This document shows positions 6,377-7,522 of a DNA stretch of 7,522 nucleotides, piece by piece. The number at the start of each line of letters is the position of its first letter. Positions within the stretch are counted from its first letter, which is position 1. The stretch comes from an uncultured Clostridia bacterium (lineage in GTDB: Bacteria > Bacillota > Clostridia > Oscillospirales > CAG-272). Below the pieces are notes generated by a model, which saw nothing but the letters and a program-made list of their open reading frames with translations, was not told the DNA's origin and did no database searches. The DNA lies in NCBI GenBank assembly GCA_904502015.1, contig CAJGEA010000088.1:1-7522 (forward strand), given 5' to 3'. A program made the translations under genes and the position numbers.

Positions 6377-7522
6377 ATGAACGCAAAGCTCAACAAGCTC
6401 TCCGCCTTTGACGGTGTGAAGGGTCCCGTTCTGACCATCGTCATGGACGGCGTTGGTATCGCCCCCGACACCGCCGGCAACGCTGTTTCCCTCGCCTACA
6501 CCCCCACCCTCGACCGTATCATGAAGGACTACCCCATGGTCACGCTGAAGGCACACGGCACCGCCGTCGGTCTGCCCTCTGACGACGACATGGGTAACTC
6601 CGAGGTGGGTCACAACGCCCTCGGCGCGGGTCAGGTATTCGCGCAGGGTGCGAAGCTGGTCACCCAGTCCATCGAGTCGGGCAAGATGTTCGCCTCCGAG
6701 ACCTGGCAGACCCTCATCGGCGGCGTTAAGGCCAACGCCTCTACCCTGCACTTCCTCGGTCTGTTCTCGGACGGTAACGTCCACTCCCACATCGACCACC
6801 TCAAGGCTATGCTGACTCAGGCCAAGGCCGAGGGCGTTGCCAAGGTGCGCGTCCACATCCTCATCGACGGACGCGACGTGGGCGAGACCTCCGCTCTGGA
6901 CTATATCAATCCCTTCGAGGCCTTCATGGCTGATCTGCGCGACGACAGCTTCGACATCGCCATCGCATCGGGCGGCGGCCGCATGAAGATCACCATGGAC
7001 CGTTACGAGGCTGACTGGTCGATGGTGGAGCGCGGCTGGAACACCCACGTGCTGGGCAACGGCCGTCAGTTCGCCTCTGCCGCCGAGGCAGTCGAGACCT
7101 ACCGCGCCGAGCTGGGCGTGATCGACCAGGATCTGCCTCCCTTCGTCATCGCTAAGGACGGCGCTCCCGTAGGCACCATCAACGACGGCGACAGCGTGAT
7201 CTTCTTCAACTTCCGCGGCGACCGCGCCATCGAGATCTCCAAGACCTTTGACGCGCCCGAGGGTGCGTTCGACAAGTTCGACCGCGTGCGTGTGCCCAAG
7301 GTACTGTACGCCGGTATGCTGGAGTACGACGGCGATCTGCATATCCCCTCCCGCTACCTCGTTTCTCCTCCCGAGATCACCAATACCCTCGGCGAGTACC
7401 TCGCAGGCAGCGGAATTTCTCAGCTTGCAATCTCCGAGACCCAGAAATACGGTCACGTAACCTACTTCTGGAACGGCAACCGCTCGGGCAAGTTCTCCGA
7501 GGAGCTGGAAACCTATATTGAG
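6377..7522 (+). CDS. gpmI: 2,3-bisphosphoglycerate-independent phosphoglycerate mutase, N-terminal 382 residues (cut by window edge)
   Basis: The enzyme interconverts 3- and 2-phosphoglycerate in glycolysis and gluconeogenesis, in the cytosol, using two divalent metal ions (often Mn) and a phosphoserine intermediate. The sequence shows the metal-binding MDG with D24 and the nucleophile S75 in DDMGNSEVGHNALGAG (70-85). It also has the substrate-binding FSDGNVHSHIDH (130-141), IDGRD (163-167), the GGGRMKITMDRYEADW stretch (199-214), FFNFRGDRA (276-284) and the second metal region ETQKYGHVTYFWNGN (354-368). The family is about 510-560 residues; the C-terminal quarter or more lies beyond the window. 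The ATG at 6377 has an AAGGA site 8 nt upstream. The SGGGRM..TMDRYE and FRGDR motifs resemble the plant and trypanosomatid clade rather than Bacillus GpmI. It is divergent from clpE and has its own promoter. Confidence 0.95.
   Translation, partial: MNAKLNKLSAFDGVKGPVLTIVMDGVGIAPDTAGNAVSLAYTPTLDRIMKDYPMVTLKAHGTAVGLPSDDDMGNSEVGHNALGAGQVFAQGAKLVTQSIESGKMFASETWQTLIGGVKANASTLHFLGLFSDGNVHSHIDHLKAMLTQAKAEGVAKVRVHILIDGRDVGETSALDYINPFEAFMADLRDDSFDIAIASGGGRMKITMDRYEADWSMVERGWNTHVLGNGRQFASAAEAVETYRAELGVIDQDLPPFVIAKDGAPVGTINDGDSVIFFNFRGDRAIEISKTFDAPEGAFDKFDRVRVPKVLYAGMLEYDGDLHIPSRYLVSPPEITNTLGEYLAGSGISQLAISETQKYGHVTYFWNGNRSGKFSEELETYIE

Noticed and set aside
6218..7456. 412-codon open frame on the minus strand opposite gpmI
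   Set aside because: It lies antisense to conserved iPGM sequence, runs through both divergent promoters, and gives a low-complexity translation of no known family.

Overview
The window looks like chromosomal DNA of a GC-rich member of the Clostridia (Firmicutes). This rests on the family mix (a zinc-finger ClpE-type unfoldase and a YlmC/YmxH PRC-barrel protein of endospore-formers), strong AGGAGG-type ribosome binding sites and sigma-A-like promoters with 17-bp spacers. No species can be named from the sequence alone. There are no tRNA or rRNA genes, mobile elements or CRISPR arrays; it is a core-genome stretch with one unusual gene.

Layout, left to right. Positions 1-386 (minus) hold the N-terminal 128 codons of rpsB (ribosomal protein S2), cut by the window edge. 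It has its own promoter at 521-549 and a structured leader of about 130 nt. Positions 577-870 (minus) encode a small YlmC/YmxH-family protein. Positions 934-3744 (minus) encode a 936-residue protein with the full architecture of a P2/P3-like P-type cation ATPase, but with every catalytic signature replaced, including the phosphorylated aspartate. Positions 3791-6145 (minus) encode a ClpE-like AAA+ unfoldase with an N-terminal C4 zinc finger. Positions 6377-7522 (plus) hold the first 382 codons of gpmI (cofactor-independent phosphoglycerate mutase), cut by the right edge and transcribed divergently from clpE.

The three minus-strand genes clpE-like, P-type-ATPase-like and ymxH-like follow one another with gaps of 46 and 63 nt. 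They show no visible terminator or good internal promoter, so they probably form one operon driven by the promoter at 6222-6250. Repeats at the start of that transcript could be an operator. rpsB follows but has its own promoter.

The item most worth pursuing is the P-type ATPase-like gene. The frame is intact and the fold and ten membrane segments are recognisable, yet the DKTGTLT, TGES, KGA, DPPR, TGD and TGDGVND positions are all altered. This looks like a maintained pseudoenzyme, perhaps a membrane regulator or scaffold, rather than a pump or a simple decayed gene. Its placement between a Clp unfoldase and a sporulation-associated PRC-barrel protein is the only functional hint. The gpmI product also stands out, because its motifs resemble the plant/trypanosomatid clade of the enzyme more than the Bacillus clade.
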